From Mortierella sp. BCC40632 (lineage: Eukaryota; Mortierellomycota; Mortierellomycetes; Mortierellales; Mortierellaceae), in contig WAEK01000013.1 of the NCBI GenBank assembly GCA_011634665.1, positions 604,501 through 668,500 on the forward strand: 64,000 nt of DNA, in the 5' to 3' direction. Within the stretch, counting starts at the first letter, position 1. Each line of letters opens with the position of its first letter. The notes below the pieces were generated by a model. The model was not told where the DNA came from and searched no databases. It was given only the letters and a program-made list of their open reading frames with translations. Both the position numbers and the translations under genes were made by a program. Of this stretch, positions 9,795 to 20,909 are shown piece by piece.

Positions 9795-12700
9795 ATGTCC
9801 GACAGTATCAAGGCTCTCCAAGATCTCCTCAAAGCCGCTCAGGACCCATCCTCGAGTGACCCCAAGGCCCTGGCCGACAAGATCGGTCCTCTCGCCAAGG
9901 CCGCAGGCGTCACGGGTACGTTCCATCAGGCGGGGCTCCTCACCACGACCAAGACCATGCTCGAGAACAAGAAGCAGCCTCGACTTCGAGAATCCGCGCT
10001 TCTGATCCTCGCCAGTGTCGCCAAGGCCGTTGGCCAGGCAGGTGAACCGTATCTTATCCCATTGGTACCCAAAGTCCTGGATGGATATGCGGACAAAGAT
10101 CCTGCTGTGCGATCTGCTGCCGATGAGGCATCCAAGGCGATCATGGCATTGCCATCGCGATATGCTGTCAAGTTACTCCTTCCTGTCCTGTTTGACTCGA
10201 TCGAGAATGGCCGATGGCAATCCCAGTGTGGCTCGCTCCAGATCCTGGCAGGTCTCTCCAAGACATCACCCAAGGTGCGCTTTGCTTCGCCTCAATCATG
10301 CTTTTTTTATGCCATTCTTGCTCTCTTTCTCTTTCTCTCTCTCTCCTTAATCTGCTATCTCTGTCAATGCCTGTTTGAACAGAACATTGCAGGCGTGGAA
10401 GTGTTCCTGTGTTTGCTAACGAAGGGGTAGACATCCCCTGCTTCTCTCTCTCCCTTCTCTCTCTCTCTGGTTGTATGTGTATTTGTGCATTTATTCATTT
10501 GATTATCCTGCGGTGGGCAAACAGCAAATTAGCAACTGTCTCTCGGAGATTGTTCCCGTCCTTAGCGCCAGCATGTGGTCGACTCGTCCAGAGGTAATGG
10601 CAGCAGGGAGGCAAGCAAGGTGGATGGGTAGCGATACGTGTGTGTGAATGCGTGTGAATGTGCGTGAATGTGCGTGTGCATGTGTGTAAGCGGGTGTATG
10701 CTGTCTGCTGGTATGCTGTGTGCTTGGGTATATGTGTGTGTGTGTGTTTGGAGCATGGGACCACCTCCGTGCCCCCCGATCCCAGCAGATCCAGTACAAC
10801 TGGGGCGACGGGAGAGGGAACAAGTGCATCCAGAAGTCCAATGACCCCAGAACCTAAAAAATGCAATGCAGGAGCATTGACGATGTTTCTCTCTCTCTCT
10901 CTCTCTCTCGCTATCTCTCCTCTATCGCGTCACCCAATGTTATGCGTACGTAACTCCACGCCCCTTCATCCCCTTCCTTGATTCCTGATCCTCAACTGTA
11001 CCACGACGGGTCCCCTGTCTCAGGTCAGAGACGAGGCTACCAAGACGACCACAGCCTGCTTCGAGGTCGTCGGCAATCCTGACCTGACCTCCTCTATCCC
11101 GTACCTGGTGGGCTGCATCAATCGCCCCGAGGAGGCTCCCGAGTGTATCCACCAACTTGCCTCCACCACCTTTGTCACGACTGTCGAGGCTCCAACCTTG
11201 GCCATCATGAACCCACTCTTGATCCGTGGTCTCGCTGAGCGTTCGCCTGCCATCCAACGTCAGACCTCGGTTATCATTGATAACATGTGTAAGCTGGTTG
11301 AGAACCCTGCTCATGCTCAGCAATTCTTACCAAAGCTTCTCCCTGGTCTTGACCGTCTGATCGACATTGCGGCCTCACCCGAGCTCCGTTCCGTGGCCGA
11401 AAAGGCCCGTGCCACATTGGTTCGAGTTGGCGGCGGAGAAAAGGCATCGGACGACAGTCAATTGAATATTGCCTATGAAGTCCAACCCTCCGAAGTGTTG
11501 GCTACAATTCAAAAGACAGCAGGGTCAAGTCTCAAGCAGGTGGATGACTTTGTGTTGACCAGTCTGAATTATAGCGCGACGCTTTGCTCAGAGTTGATCA
11601 CTGCACGTGACTTTGAAGGCGAGGCATGGCATGCGTCGATCGAGCCTTACTTGGCCACCTTTGTGCCCAAGGATGAGGCCAAACGAATCGCTACTGCTGT
11701 CCACAAGTTCTATGTCGACTATGACGCCAAGAATGCATTAGCAAACGCAGAAGTACAGGATGTTGAGGAAGGAGAACTACTCTGTGACTGCGAATTCTCA
11801 CTCGCCTATGGTGGTATGATCCTCTTGAACAAGACTCGACTCAACTTAAGACGAGGTCAACGCTACGGTCTCTGTGGGCCAAACGGCGTTGGCAAATCGA
11901 CGCTTATGCGTGCTATTGCTGAAGGACAGTTGGAAGGATTCCCACCTGCGGATGAACTGCGCACTGTCTTTGTCGAGCACAACTTACAAGCAGAAGAGGC
12001 CGATCTCCCTGTTGTCGAGTTTATGTTTGCAGATCCAAAGCTGAAGGATGTCTCACACGAAGAGGTCGTGGAACGATTGACGAGTGTCGGGTTCACAGAT
12101 GCGATGCAACGCCAGGCTGTTGGCTCACTCTCTGGCGGTTGGAAGATGAAGCTCGAGTTGGCCCGCGCCATGTTGATGCATGCAGACATTCTCCTGCTGG
12201 ACGAGCCAACGAACCACTTGGACGTCTCCAACGTTGCCTGGCTTGAGAATTATCTGACAAGCCTACCCAATGTGACGTCCATGGTTGTCTCTCACGACTC
12301 TGGGTTCCTTGACAATGTCTGCACAGGCATCATTCACTATGAAAGCCGCAAGTTGAAAAAGTACCGTGGTAACCTCTCCAAGTTTGTCGAGCAGTACCCA
12401 GATGCTAAATCCTATTACGAGCTCAAGTCCTCCGTGGTCCATTTCAAGCTTCCTGAGCCAGGATTCTTGGATGGTGTCAAATCCAAGGACAAGGCCCTTC
12501 TCAAATTCACCAACATCTCATTCACGTACCCTGGCAACACTGAGCCGACGATCCGGAACATGTCAGCACAAGTCTCACTCAATTCTCGTGTCGCTGTGAT
12601 TGGTCCAAATGGTGCAGGCAAGTCGACCCTGATCAAGGTCATTACGGGAGAAACGATTCCTCAGCTTGGAGATGTGAACAAGCATATGAACCTACGAGTT

Positions 12701-13600
12701 GCATATGTGGCCCAGCACGCCTTCCACCACGTCGAAATGCATCTGACAAAGACTCCAAACGAGTACATCCGATGGCGGTACCAATATGGTGAGGACCGTG
12801 AGCTCGCTGCCAAGGCCTCCCGTCAGATCTCTCCTGAGGAAGAAGCTCAGATGAAAAAGTTTGTCCAGTGGGAGATCAACGAAAAGATTGAGAAGCTCCA
12901 GATTGATGATCTCTACGGTCGTCGAAAGGCGAAGCGATCATTCGAGTATGAGGTCCAATGGGTGGGTCGTCCTTTTGAGGACAATGCCTGGATCTCCCGT
13001 GAGAAACTCGAGGAGTGGGGATTCGAGAAGATAGTGCAGGCGTTTGATGACAAGGAGGCCGCCCGTGCTGGCGCCTGGACTCGATCTTTGACAGCCGTCG
13101 AAGTAGAGAAGCATCTAGGCGACCTGGGTCTACCTGCCGAGTTTGCGACGCACAGCCATATCAAGGGTCTTTCAGGTGGTCAAAAGGTGAAGGTAGTCCT
13201 TGGTGCAGCCATGTGGATGAATCCTCATGTCATCGTTCTGGACGAGCCGACCAATTATCTTGACCGAGACTCGCTCGGAGCTCTGACAGAGGCGCTGAAG
13301 GAGTTTGGAGGAGGAGTGGTCATCATTTCCCATCATCGCGACTTTACAGAAGCCATCTGTACCGAAACCTGGAATGTTCAAGCAGGCGAGCTGACTGTGA
13401 CTGGCAACAATTACACGCAACGTGCTGAGAGCAAGATTGTCCAGAAAGAGGCCGAGACACGCGTGGACGCGTTTGGTAACGTGGAGAAGGTCAAGTCGAC
13501 GAGAAAGTTGAGCCGAAAGGAGCTCAAGGACAAACAGAAACGGCGTGCAGCAGCCAAGAAGCGCGGTGAGGAGGTCTCGGAATCGGAGGAGGATTTCTAA
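9795..13600 (+). CDS. TEF3: Translation elongation factor 3 (ABC-F ATPase)
   Basis: Three exons (9795-10274, 10525-10593, 11024-13600) give 1041 residues, the usual EF3 length. EF3 is a cytosolic, ribosome-bound ATPase specific to fungi and some protists; it promotes release of E-site tRNA and delivery of aminoacyl-tRNA by eEF1A in every elongation cycle. The N-terminal ~320 residues are HEAT repeats (e.g. EPYLIPLVPKVLDGYADKD), followed by a helical bundle. The first ABC domain has Walker A GPNGVGKST near residue 470, signature LSGGWKMKLELA and LLDEPTNHLD. The second has GPNGAGKST near 710, LSGGQKVKVVL near 900 and VLDEPTNYLDRDSLGAL. The chromodomain-like insertion of EF3 lies at about 819-866 (FEYEVQWVGRPFEDNAW). 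The C-terminus is Lys-rich, ending SESEEDF, as in homologues. Exon 2 is only 69 nt. All key motifs are intact. Confidence 0.97.
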
Positions 13601-13948
13601 GGATCAGTTTTAAGAAAGAAAAGAAAAAGAAAAGAAAAAGAACCCGTCCCCTTTACTTTCTTGTAGGGGTGTCGGGGGAAAGGGAGAGAAATGTGGGAAG
13701 AAGAAGAAGAAAGAAAAAGTCCCGAGTTATGCTCTCCCTAAGAGAACTGTATATAGATCCACAGCACACAGTAGACAAGGGTATCCACCTGCACAAAAAG
13801 TCTAGAAGGCCCCTCTTCCTGTTACTATACAAAAATCTGCTGGTTCCTATTTATTGAAATGGAATGCAAGTGTTGAGAGCAATTGTGGGGCTGCTATTTG
13901 TTCAGAGGTATCGTGCCGAAATAGAAAAAAAAAGTATGTATAGGGTGC

Positions 13949-15013
13949 TTAGTCGCGGGTCCAGAGAGAGTGGGCAACACCGGGGGTCCAATCAGCCTGG
14001 CTGGTATGTCCCTGGAGAGCAACCCAAGTGTCGCCGTGGTACGAGACCTTGTCACCGGCCGAGTACCACCGGCCGGCCTCGAATTCATTATGGCAGTCGT
14101 TATCGCGGTGGTGGTGATCACGGCTGTGGTCGTGGTAGCTGTTCTCTTCCTCACGACGGCGACGCTCCTCCTCCTCACGCTGTTGTCTCTCAAATCGCTC
14201 ACGCTCCTCATCGAGTCTCCGCCTCTCTTCCTCAAACTGACGGCGCTCCTCTTCGGCACGGCGCTCAGCCTCCTCACGCTCCTGTTCCTCACGGTTGTGA
14301 TCATTGACGAGCTTGCCTGCCAACAAACCGGCACCGATGGCCAAGAGACCTGTGCCAACGGCCGCACCCACATCTGAGGCGGTCTCCTTGTTCTTGAGTG
14401 ACTTGACACGCTTCTGGTGCATCTCGTTGATATAGCAGACGCCCTTGACGGGACCCATGCCGCCTCCGTAGCCACCATAGGGAGTAGCCTGGCCGGGCAC
14501 GTTCTGGGCTGTGAGAGTCAAGTTGAGCTGACCCTGCTGTTTGCCGTTAGGAAGGAAGACATCAAAGACTCCCTGGAAAGTACCACCAGGGGCGTGGACA
14601 ACCTGGTTGATGGGAATAGCACCAAAGGCGATCACAGCGTCGGCCAGTGTCTCCTCATCCATGATCTCAAAGTAGAGCTCGGGCTCGCCATTGAGAGGGA
14701 TCGTGAAAGTCTGGTTCCAGGTGGGGTTCTTGCCAGCGTTTTTGTGAACAAAGGTCTTTTGGAAAGACTTGGGGTCCTGAAGGTCGAGCGAGAACTGGAA
14801 ATAGGGATCCTGCTTGCCAATGAACTAAAAAAGAGTGGAAGGCGATCATCCCAAAATAGAAGGTCGTATGCGTGAGTACTTTGCAACATCTGTAAAGAGC
14901 AACAAAGAAAGAAAAAAATATCAAGAGGGGGATAATTGGCATACCTCGACATCCACCAAGTCGTTGGCGCCGTGGGCAGCAATGGTAAGAGTAGGGGGGC
15001 CCTGGTACATCAT
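13949..15013 (-). CDS. C2 domain protein with CBM5/12-like C-terminal domain
   Basis: Two exons (15013-14945, 14824-13949) give 314 residues. Residues 1 to about 110 form a C2 domain (LTIAAHGANDLVDVEF, GKQDPYFQFSL, NPTWNQTFTIPL, DEETLADAVIAFG), a beta-sandwich that usually binds membranes with calcium. A Gly-rich segment (GGYGGGMG) and a hydrophobic glycine-zipper-like stretch (VGAAVGTGLLAIGAGLLAG) follow at about 165-190. Then come a Glu/Arg coiled coil and a His/Asp-rich linker. The last ~45 residues (AGRWYSAGDKVSYHGDTWVALQ ... DWTP) match the aromatic and Gly-Asp pattern of CBM5/12 chitin-binding modules. No signal peptide is visible, so the combination suggests a cytoplasmic membrane-binding protein with a carbohydrate-binding tail; the role is inferred. 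It is convergent with EF3. TATAAAA lies at 15182-15176. Confidence 0.8.
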
Positions 15014-15175
15014 TTTCGAAAGAGCTGTGACGAGAGGAGGGTTGTTGTGAAAGAAGAGAAGCTGCGGAGAAGCCTTGGGCCGAAAAAAAGGTGTGTTTAC
15101 GGGGTGGACGGAAAGGGGAAGGTGGGGATGAGGAAGTGCAAGTGTCGATGAGACGAAGGAAGGAGCTGCAGTCCT

Positions 15176-15182
15176 TTTATAC
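15176..15182 (-). promoter_or_regulatory. TATA box of the C2/CBM gene
   Basis: TATAAAA on the minus strand, about 165 bp upstream of the ATG at 15013. Confidence 0.45.
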
Positions 15183-16725
15183 TCGCCCTGTCAAGGAAGG
15201 CGTCTGGATTTCAAGGCCCAGGTCTGAGTAGGTGTCTGATCAAGGACCTTGGACGCCCGTCTGCTTCCTCCGGTCCTCTCCTTTCCTTGGGGCGCGTTTG
15301 ATTCGACCGCAGCCAACATGATGAACAGGGGCAAGTGAATAGAGGAATAAGGAAAAACGAAAGGGCGGGCTGTGTGGTCGCCATGCCCTAATTATCTGCT
15401 GTTGAGCGATTTTTTCTTCTTCTTCTTGCCAGAGGACGATCCTTCTACGGGTCATGACCTTGGGGCAGTTTGGGCAACATGGGTGGTGCAAGAGATGAGA
15501 GCTTGCGAAAGGAAAAAAGATGTTGTGCATTCCACCGACTTCCAAAAAAGGAGGCTTGCGATCACACGTATCCTCTTGCTCTCCCACCCCCTCCCCTACT
15601 CATGACTGTCGCTTACCTTGTCCGTCCCCACCCTCTGGCAATCTTTGCCTAGCGCTCTCTCTCTCTCCTCTTGGGCTCAACTAGACCGTCGCCCCCATCG
15701 CCGCCCCGCAACAGGCTGACGGACGCTTTATTAGCCAAGCAAAAAAAGAAAAGAAAAGCGGCGGGCTGTCCTTCATGTCATCATCTCCAATTGCGGTGCA
15801 GTCAACCACCTGGCGGACTCCTCCTTTCTCTCCACCCTCTTCTCTCCCAAACCCAGCGTGTTCACTGTCCATTTGCGGGAAGAGTAGATCCCAGGTCCCA
15901 AGCTCATCCCTAAAATAGATTTGACTTCCATCCTCTCGTATGCCCCCCTTCCCTGATTTAAGCCACACCTGGCACCAGAGCGGGCTTTTTTTTTTTTTTT
16001 TTTTTTTTTATCGCTCTGGGTAATGGACCGAAACCAATTTACTCACCTTATGAGGAGACGGCATGGGTCGGCCAATCGCTTGGTATCTATCTCATCACTT
16101 CATTGTCCCCCGGGCATATCATCTTTATGTTTGACCTCAAGAGTCCTCTAAAAAAGAGATGGAACTACAAAAGAAGGGGGGGATGGCTCAGAGTTAAAAA
16201 AGACGCGTTTGGTTTGTATCACAATACATGACATCCTAGCTCGTTTCACTGCTCAAACTCACACAGTGATGCACAAAGGTCTCGTCTGTGTAGTAGTATG
16301 TCCCCGATGAGACCTTGCAGTGCCTGAAATCCATACTAGAGTCCAGATTCAGGGGGGGAGGGGAGGGAGGCTGTCTTGATCAGACGATGGTGACAGAAAG
16401 GAAAGGATACTTGGGTCTTGACCTACCATCAGATCACAAGTCATATCCTGTCGTGACAAGTACACAGTGCCCTAGTCTCTCAATATACAATTGCATAGAT
16501 GGCGATCTTCTTAAATTGTGGCTGGGCCCAATGCAATTGGAGTTTCTCCTTGTGTTTCCAAAATATGTCACGCCTCTCAATCCTTTATTTCAGACTCGTA
16601 ATCCAGTTTCAGTAATTCGAAAGGTACAAGAAGACCCAGTATTCTATTTTGTCTAAAGTACCGAGCTGACTGAGAACCTCCCCTCTTTCTCTCTCTCTCC
16701 TTTACATACACAACAGGCGCTCGCT
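15183..16725. other. Intergenic, no gene seen
   Basis: No ORF with recognisable domains. It contains the upstream region of the C2 gene, a T run near 15988-16009, a G-rich patch near 16351-16366, and the 3' flank of the F-box gene. Confidence 0.5.
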
Positions 16726-19407
16726 TCACAACATATCATCCAACTTCAAGTAACCCTGTCGATTTTTCAGCTTTCGTCTTAAACGAATCGATGGTTTAGT
16801 ACTCAGTAGGAACCGCTCCATCAAGGTATCTCGATTCTTGTCCGTCGGATGGAAAACCCCACAAAGTACCTCTAATCTTGGCCAACATTGTAGCATCCAC
16901 CGTAACTCTCCAATCGTCAACTTGTGGTCCATACGAAGAAAGCCAAACTCTTGCAATTCCTCCAGAGATTCCAACATACTCAATCCACTCTGAAGACTTA
17001 GTTCCACTGCCGAGGGGATCAGTCCGTCTCCTTGGGTATGTGTTTTAACTGACGACCCATTATAACCAATGGAAAGTACTCGAAGTTGTCGTAGTCGTGA
17101 TAGCTGTTTATACACAAATTGCTGCATTGCTCTGTCCGAATATGGAAACACAGAGTCCAATAGGTCAGGGGATTCCCTTGAAGGCTGTTGGTGTGGTGCG
17201 AGATTCGACCGTTGCCGTTGTTGTTGTTGCTGCTGCTGTTTTTGTTGTCGTTGTTGCTGAATTCGTTGCTGATGTCGACGTTGGAGAATGAAATATTGAA
17301 GTCGACCAACAAAAGTCACCCGGAGCTCCTCAAGGGTCTCTTCACACGCCCAAGGGATCATTCCTTCAAATTCCTTCTCACCGCTCGAAGGCGAAGACGG
17401 TTCATTTTCTGTTGAGATATTAGAATCTGTCTTCTTAGTTGACAAAGTATTGGCTGGGTGGACATTAAGCAGAGGTACATGAGTCGCTCTTGGATCTGTC
17501 TCTTTTGGTTGTTCTGTCATTGATGTATTCCAGCGCAGATCACACAAGCTGCTTGAAGCTTGTTGGTAGTTAGACCCATGTCGTGACTCGGGCATCTCCA
17601 GAGGTAGATCGCATGGCTGATTTTGATCAACACTCGTCATTAAATCTTGATTTGGGTATGCGTGCTCATCTCTCAGGTCTGATCCATCCTGACAATTCCC
17701 TTGAAGTGTCTGTTCTTTTTCTTCTTCCAAAACTGTCGGGTTCTCTTCGATAGGTAATAGATCCAATGTATTAATTTGATCCGCACTCAGACATCTGAGT
17801 GCCTTACATGTTTGAAGAATTCTGAGCACCATCTTGGAGGATACAGATGGACAATCTGTAATATCCAGAACTTCCAGCTGTTCAATATATCCCTTGGGGA
17901 CAGAAGTGTATGGGCAACGAGGCTGATTCCCTAGAGTCTGTGTCGATTCGGTCAAATTCTGAATCGTCAACTCTCCTAGATGACGGCTGTCGCGGGCATA
18001 GAACCGACGGAGCACATTTCGCAATTCCCGTACTGCTGTCGCAATGTCTGCATCCTGGAGTGTGTTGTTGGAAATATCAAGTGAAGTCAGGGTTCGAAAC
18101 GCATGACTTGGCGGAGGAGTCGCTGCTCTTGGTTCAGATGACAACATCAAGGGGAATGGTACTGATTCAGGATGAGTCACCTTTAGAGAGCTACAAACAG
18201 AGTGGAGGTGATGATAACGGACATGGTGATGGTAGGCAAGAGCGCCAAGTGGCATTTCATGACCTTGACGAATCCAAGTGATATGTTCAAGCGATGGACA
18301 CTGGACCAAAAAGAGAAACTGGTCATGGATGGGCATCCAAAGATTGACGAGGGAAACGAATCTCAGCTTGTTAAAGGTCATATTAATAGCATTTCCACCC
18401 CCCGAGGCCAGGGTTTCCATTTGACAATTTGTGCATCTTGGCAATTCAATAGTCTCTGCATCCTGGCTGTCGAAGCTGGTATCCAGCGACACTGGAGATT
18501 CGCTTCTCATTGCTGTATACTCGAGCAAAGCGGACTGGCGCAGGTGGAATGGGAGCGAGTCTACGATGGCGACATTGTACAGCTCCAAGGACGTCAGTTG
18601 ACCACAAAACTCAAAAAACTCTGATAGATCGACTGCGTTTCGTAGTCCTAGATGGTCGACAACAAGATGCTCCAAGTTTTTTAAATCCATGATTGCCTCT
18701 AGTACATCCCTGGATCGCAATGCTGGTTCCCTTTGCGACCACCGAGTCGAGTTGATACTCTGTCTAGTCTGTCCCATGGTCAAGGCTGCAAAGTCATACT
18801 CATCGATGACAAAACTTGCACCGGTCGTTGGGGCACTGGGTAGCATAAAGTTCCGATAGGGTGTTAGTTCAAGTCTTCGAAGAGTGTTCTTGTTAAGCTG
18901 CAATAGCCGAAGGAGAGTGCTGGCGACAAGACTTTGCTGAGCCCCAATCTTTGATCTTGATCCCGTGTTGGCTTCGAAAGTTGTGAGTCCAGATCCAGTG
19001 CCCAGGATTAGAGTCTCGAGCCCTAGACAGTTCAGTGTGATCGTCCGGAGAAGAGGACTTGCAGCATCCTCGCATATCAATGTCCTGATGAAAGAGCCAA
19101 ACCGGTTTAATGACTCTACCATGGGTCGGGAAGCGATCTTGCGCTTCTTTGAGAGTGAGGGATAGGAGGATGTGGGCTCGTAGTGGGCGGATCCGAGGCT
19201 TCCTTGGACGCTTCCTGCAAGGGGGAACTTGGACCGTCTTGGCAAGACGACTCGCTGAAAGAGAAACGGCAAGAGACCTTGGTACCAGGCTCGACAGACG
19301 AGCACACATGCTAGGACATCATGTTGAGCGAGATGCGGCCCGAGCTGGAAGAGGATCTCGGGCAGGAGGAGCGGGTGGCATGAGTGTGAATCGGAAGAGT
19401 CGTCCAT
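16726..19407 (-). CDS. F-box / leucine-rich-repeat protein with polyQ tract
   Basis: A single-exon 893-residue protein. Residues 14-55 form an F-box (LLPEILFQLGPHLAQHDVLA, LVCRAWYQGLLPFLFQRVV), the segment that docks to Skp1 in SCF ubiquitin ligases. Irregular LRR-type helices and strands follow (LETLILGTGSGL, LEHLVVDHLGLRNAVDLSEF, LTSLDISNNTLQDADI, LEVLDITDCPSVS), expected to form the substrate-recognition arc. A disordered insertion near 590-700 precedes a glutamine-rich stretch (QQRQQKQQQQQQQRQR) near residue 745. The C-terminus returns to LRR-like sequence. By family knowledge it would select substrates for ubiquitination; the substrate cannot be read from the sequence. The polyQ tract is encoded by a CAA/CAG mix at about 17209-17275. 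Confidence 0.85.
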   Translation of the reverse strand: MDDSSDSHSCHPLLLPEILFQLGPHLAQHDVLACVLVCRAWYQGLLPFLFQRVVLPRRSKFPLAGSVQGSLGSAHYEPTSSYPSLSKKRKIASRPMVESLNRFGSFIRTLICEDAASPLLRTITLNCLGLETLILGTGSGLTTFEANTGSRSKIGAQQSLVASTLLRLLQLNKNTLRRLELTPYRNFMLPSAPTTGASFVIDEYDFAALTMGQTRQSINSTRWSQREPALRSRDVLEAIMDLKNLEHLVVDHLGLRNAVDLSEFFEFCGQLTSLELYNVAIVDSLPFHLRQSALLEYTAMRSESPVSLDTSFDSQDAETIELPRCTNCQMETLASGGGNAINMTFNKLRFVSLVNLWMPIHDQFLFLVQCPSLEHITWIRQGHEMPLGALAYHHHVRYHHLHSVCSSLKVTHPESVPFPLMLSSEPRAATPPPSHAFRTLTSLDISNNTLQDADIATAVRELRNVLRRFYARDSRHLGELTIQNLTESTQTLGNQPRCPYTSVPKGYIEQLEVLDITDCPSVSSKMVLRILQTCKALRCLSADQINTLDLLPIEENPTVLEEEKEQTLQGNCQDGSDLRDEHAYPNQDLMTSVDQNQPCDLPLEMPESRHGSNYQQASSSLCDLRWNTSMTEQPKETDPRATHVPLLNVHPANTLSTKKTDSNISTENEPSSPSSGEKEFEGMIPWACEETLEELRVTFVGRLQYFILQRRHQQRIQQQRQQKQQQQQQQRQRSNLAPHQQPSRESPDLLDSVFPYSDRAMQQFVYKQLSRLRQLRVLSIGYNGSSVKTHTQGDGLIPSAVELSLQSGLSMLESLEELQEFGFLRMDHKLTIGELRWMLQCWPRLEVLCGVFHPTDKNRDTLMERFLLSTKPSIRLRRKLKNRQGYLKLDDML

Positions 19408-20909
19408 CGTTCACCTTCGATGAAAAGGATGTGAGAACAAGAATAAAAAAAAAAAAAAGGGTAATCAGCAGCGGAGCGATGGCTTGATTCCAAATGAGGC
19501 CGTTGAACTCATCCTCTTTGCTCATGAGGCTTTCTTCCTCGGGCCAAGCCCTGTCACCCTCTTCTTGTTTTGATTCTTCTTGTTCTTCTAGTTGTTCTGA
19601 TTCTTGGTCCTCTTCTTGGTCCTCCTCTTCTTCCCCTTCCTCTTCTTCCTCTTCCTCTTCCTCCTCTTCCTCCTCTTCCTCTTCCTCTCCTTGGTCAGAA
19701 TATCCTACTCAAGATCATTCACGCATAGGAACAAGACCGGGTCGCAATGCGTACCGACCCAAACAGCCCAAACAGCCCCTGGGCCTACCTAAAGGCCCGA
19801 ACACCACAGGATGACCTCTCACTCGTTCATCAGGTAGTACATGGACTATCTGGACTTTTTTCCCCTCCTGTGCAGAGTTTCGGTCATCCCTAGATCAGTA
19901 CTCTTGCATCTGCGTCAATGTTTTCTGAATAGGAACCCCGCCACGCTACTTTGAGTGCAACTTTTTTTTTTTTTTTTTTTGACAAGACTGACACTCTCAG
20001 TCAACATTGACTGGAGAGTACGTTGTCCATATCACTTGATCGATATGAGGGGATGGGGGTGGGGATAGGAGTGACATTGATCATGACAATGAAGAGTTAA
20101 CCTGTCATTGCCTCCTCACCTTTAGTCTGGACAAAAGAAAAAAAAAGAGCCGAGGCATGATGTTCAAAGAGCTGGAGTGGATGCTCATTTTATACTTTTT
20201 TTTTTCTTCCCCCTCTACTCCTCATTTTCTGCTGCGCTTGTCGATTTCACTGCGCCCAAACTCCACAGAGCTAGAACTGCTCTTATTATTCTTTTCTCCC
20301 TCTCTCTTTTTCTCTCTCTTTCTCTCTCTCTCCCCTCCCTTGTTCCAGATCCATTCTTCACAGGGACAGAGCCTCTCAACATTCTTTGGTGATCGTAAAG
20401 TCTTCCCTTCCCTCATGGGTACCAGTCCACTCGGTACCCTGCCCCAGCCAGGCCCCCCCCCCATTGGCATGGCCTATGTGACTCTCTATCTCCTCGTCGC
20501 TCTCCACTTGCTCAGTCTTTGACCCCGGCCCGGTCCCGGAAAACAATATCTTGGACTATTTTGAACAGTTGTCGCATTCGCTCCTTCATAGCAAAAGTAT
20601 GTTTCTGGTAAATACTCGAAGGGCCCAGGTTGTAGACCAGGCAGCTGGAGTAAATCGGGTATAGATCGCTCGCAAACTGAGCTTTACTCTGACAAGTCAA
20701 TGCCTCCAACTTACTCTTTAATTGTCTTGATCCCAAGGTTCATCAGGTTTTTATTTTATTTTATTTTATTTTCTAGAGCTAAAGAAAGACAGGATCGCTA
20801 TAGGTGTCATTCCGGAATCAAGGAACCGGGTTTTATTCACTATGCTTCACACTCAATTCTTTTTTTTCTTTTCTCTCACCTTCATCCACAACTTTTTTTT
20901 TTTTTTTGG
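19408..20909. other. Intergenic with CTTCCT microsatellite
   Basis: 19614-19692 is a CTT/CCT-rich repeat that opens artefactual Ser- or Glu-rich frames on both strands. T runs occur near 19963-19980 and 20890-20907, and TTTTA pentamers at 20751-20772. No gene is supported; the minus ORF at 20512-20736 is unrecognised. Confidence 0.5.

Noticed and set aside
19494..19814. Ser-rich plus ORF before the F-box gene
   Set aside because: Produced by a CTT/CCT microsatellite; no start context or domain.
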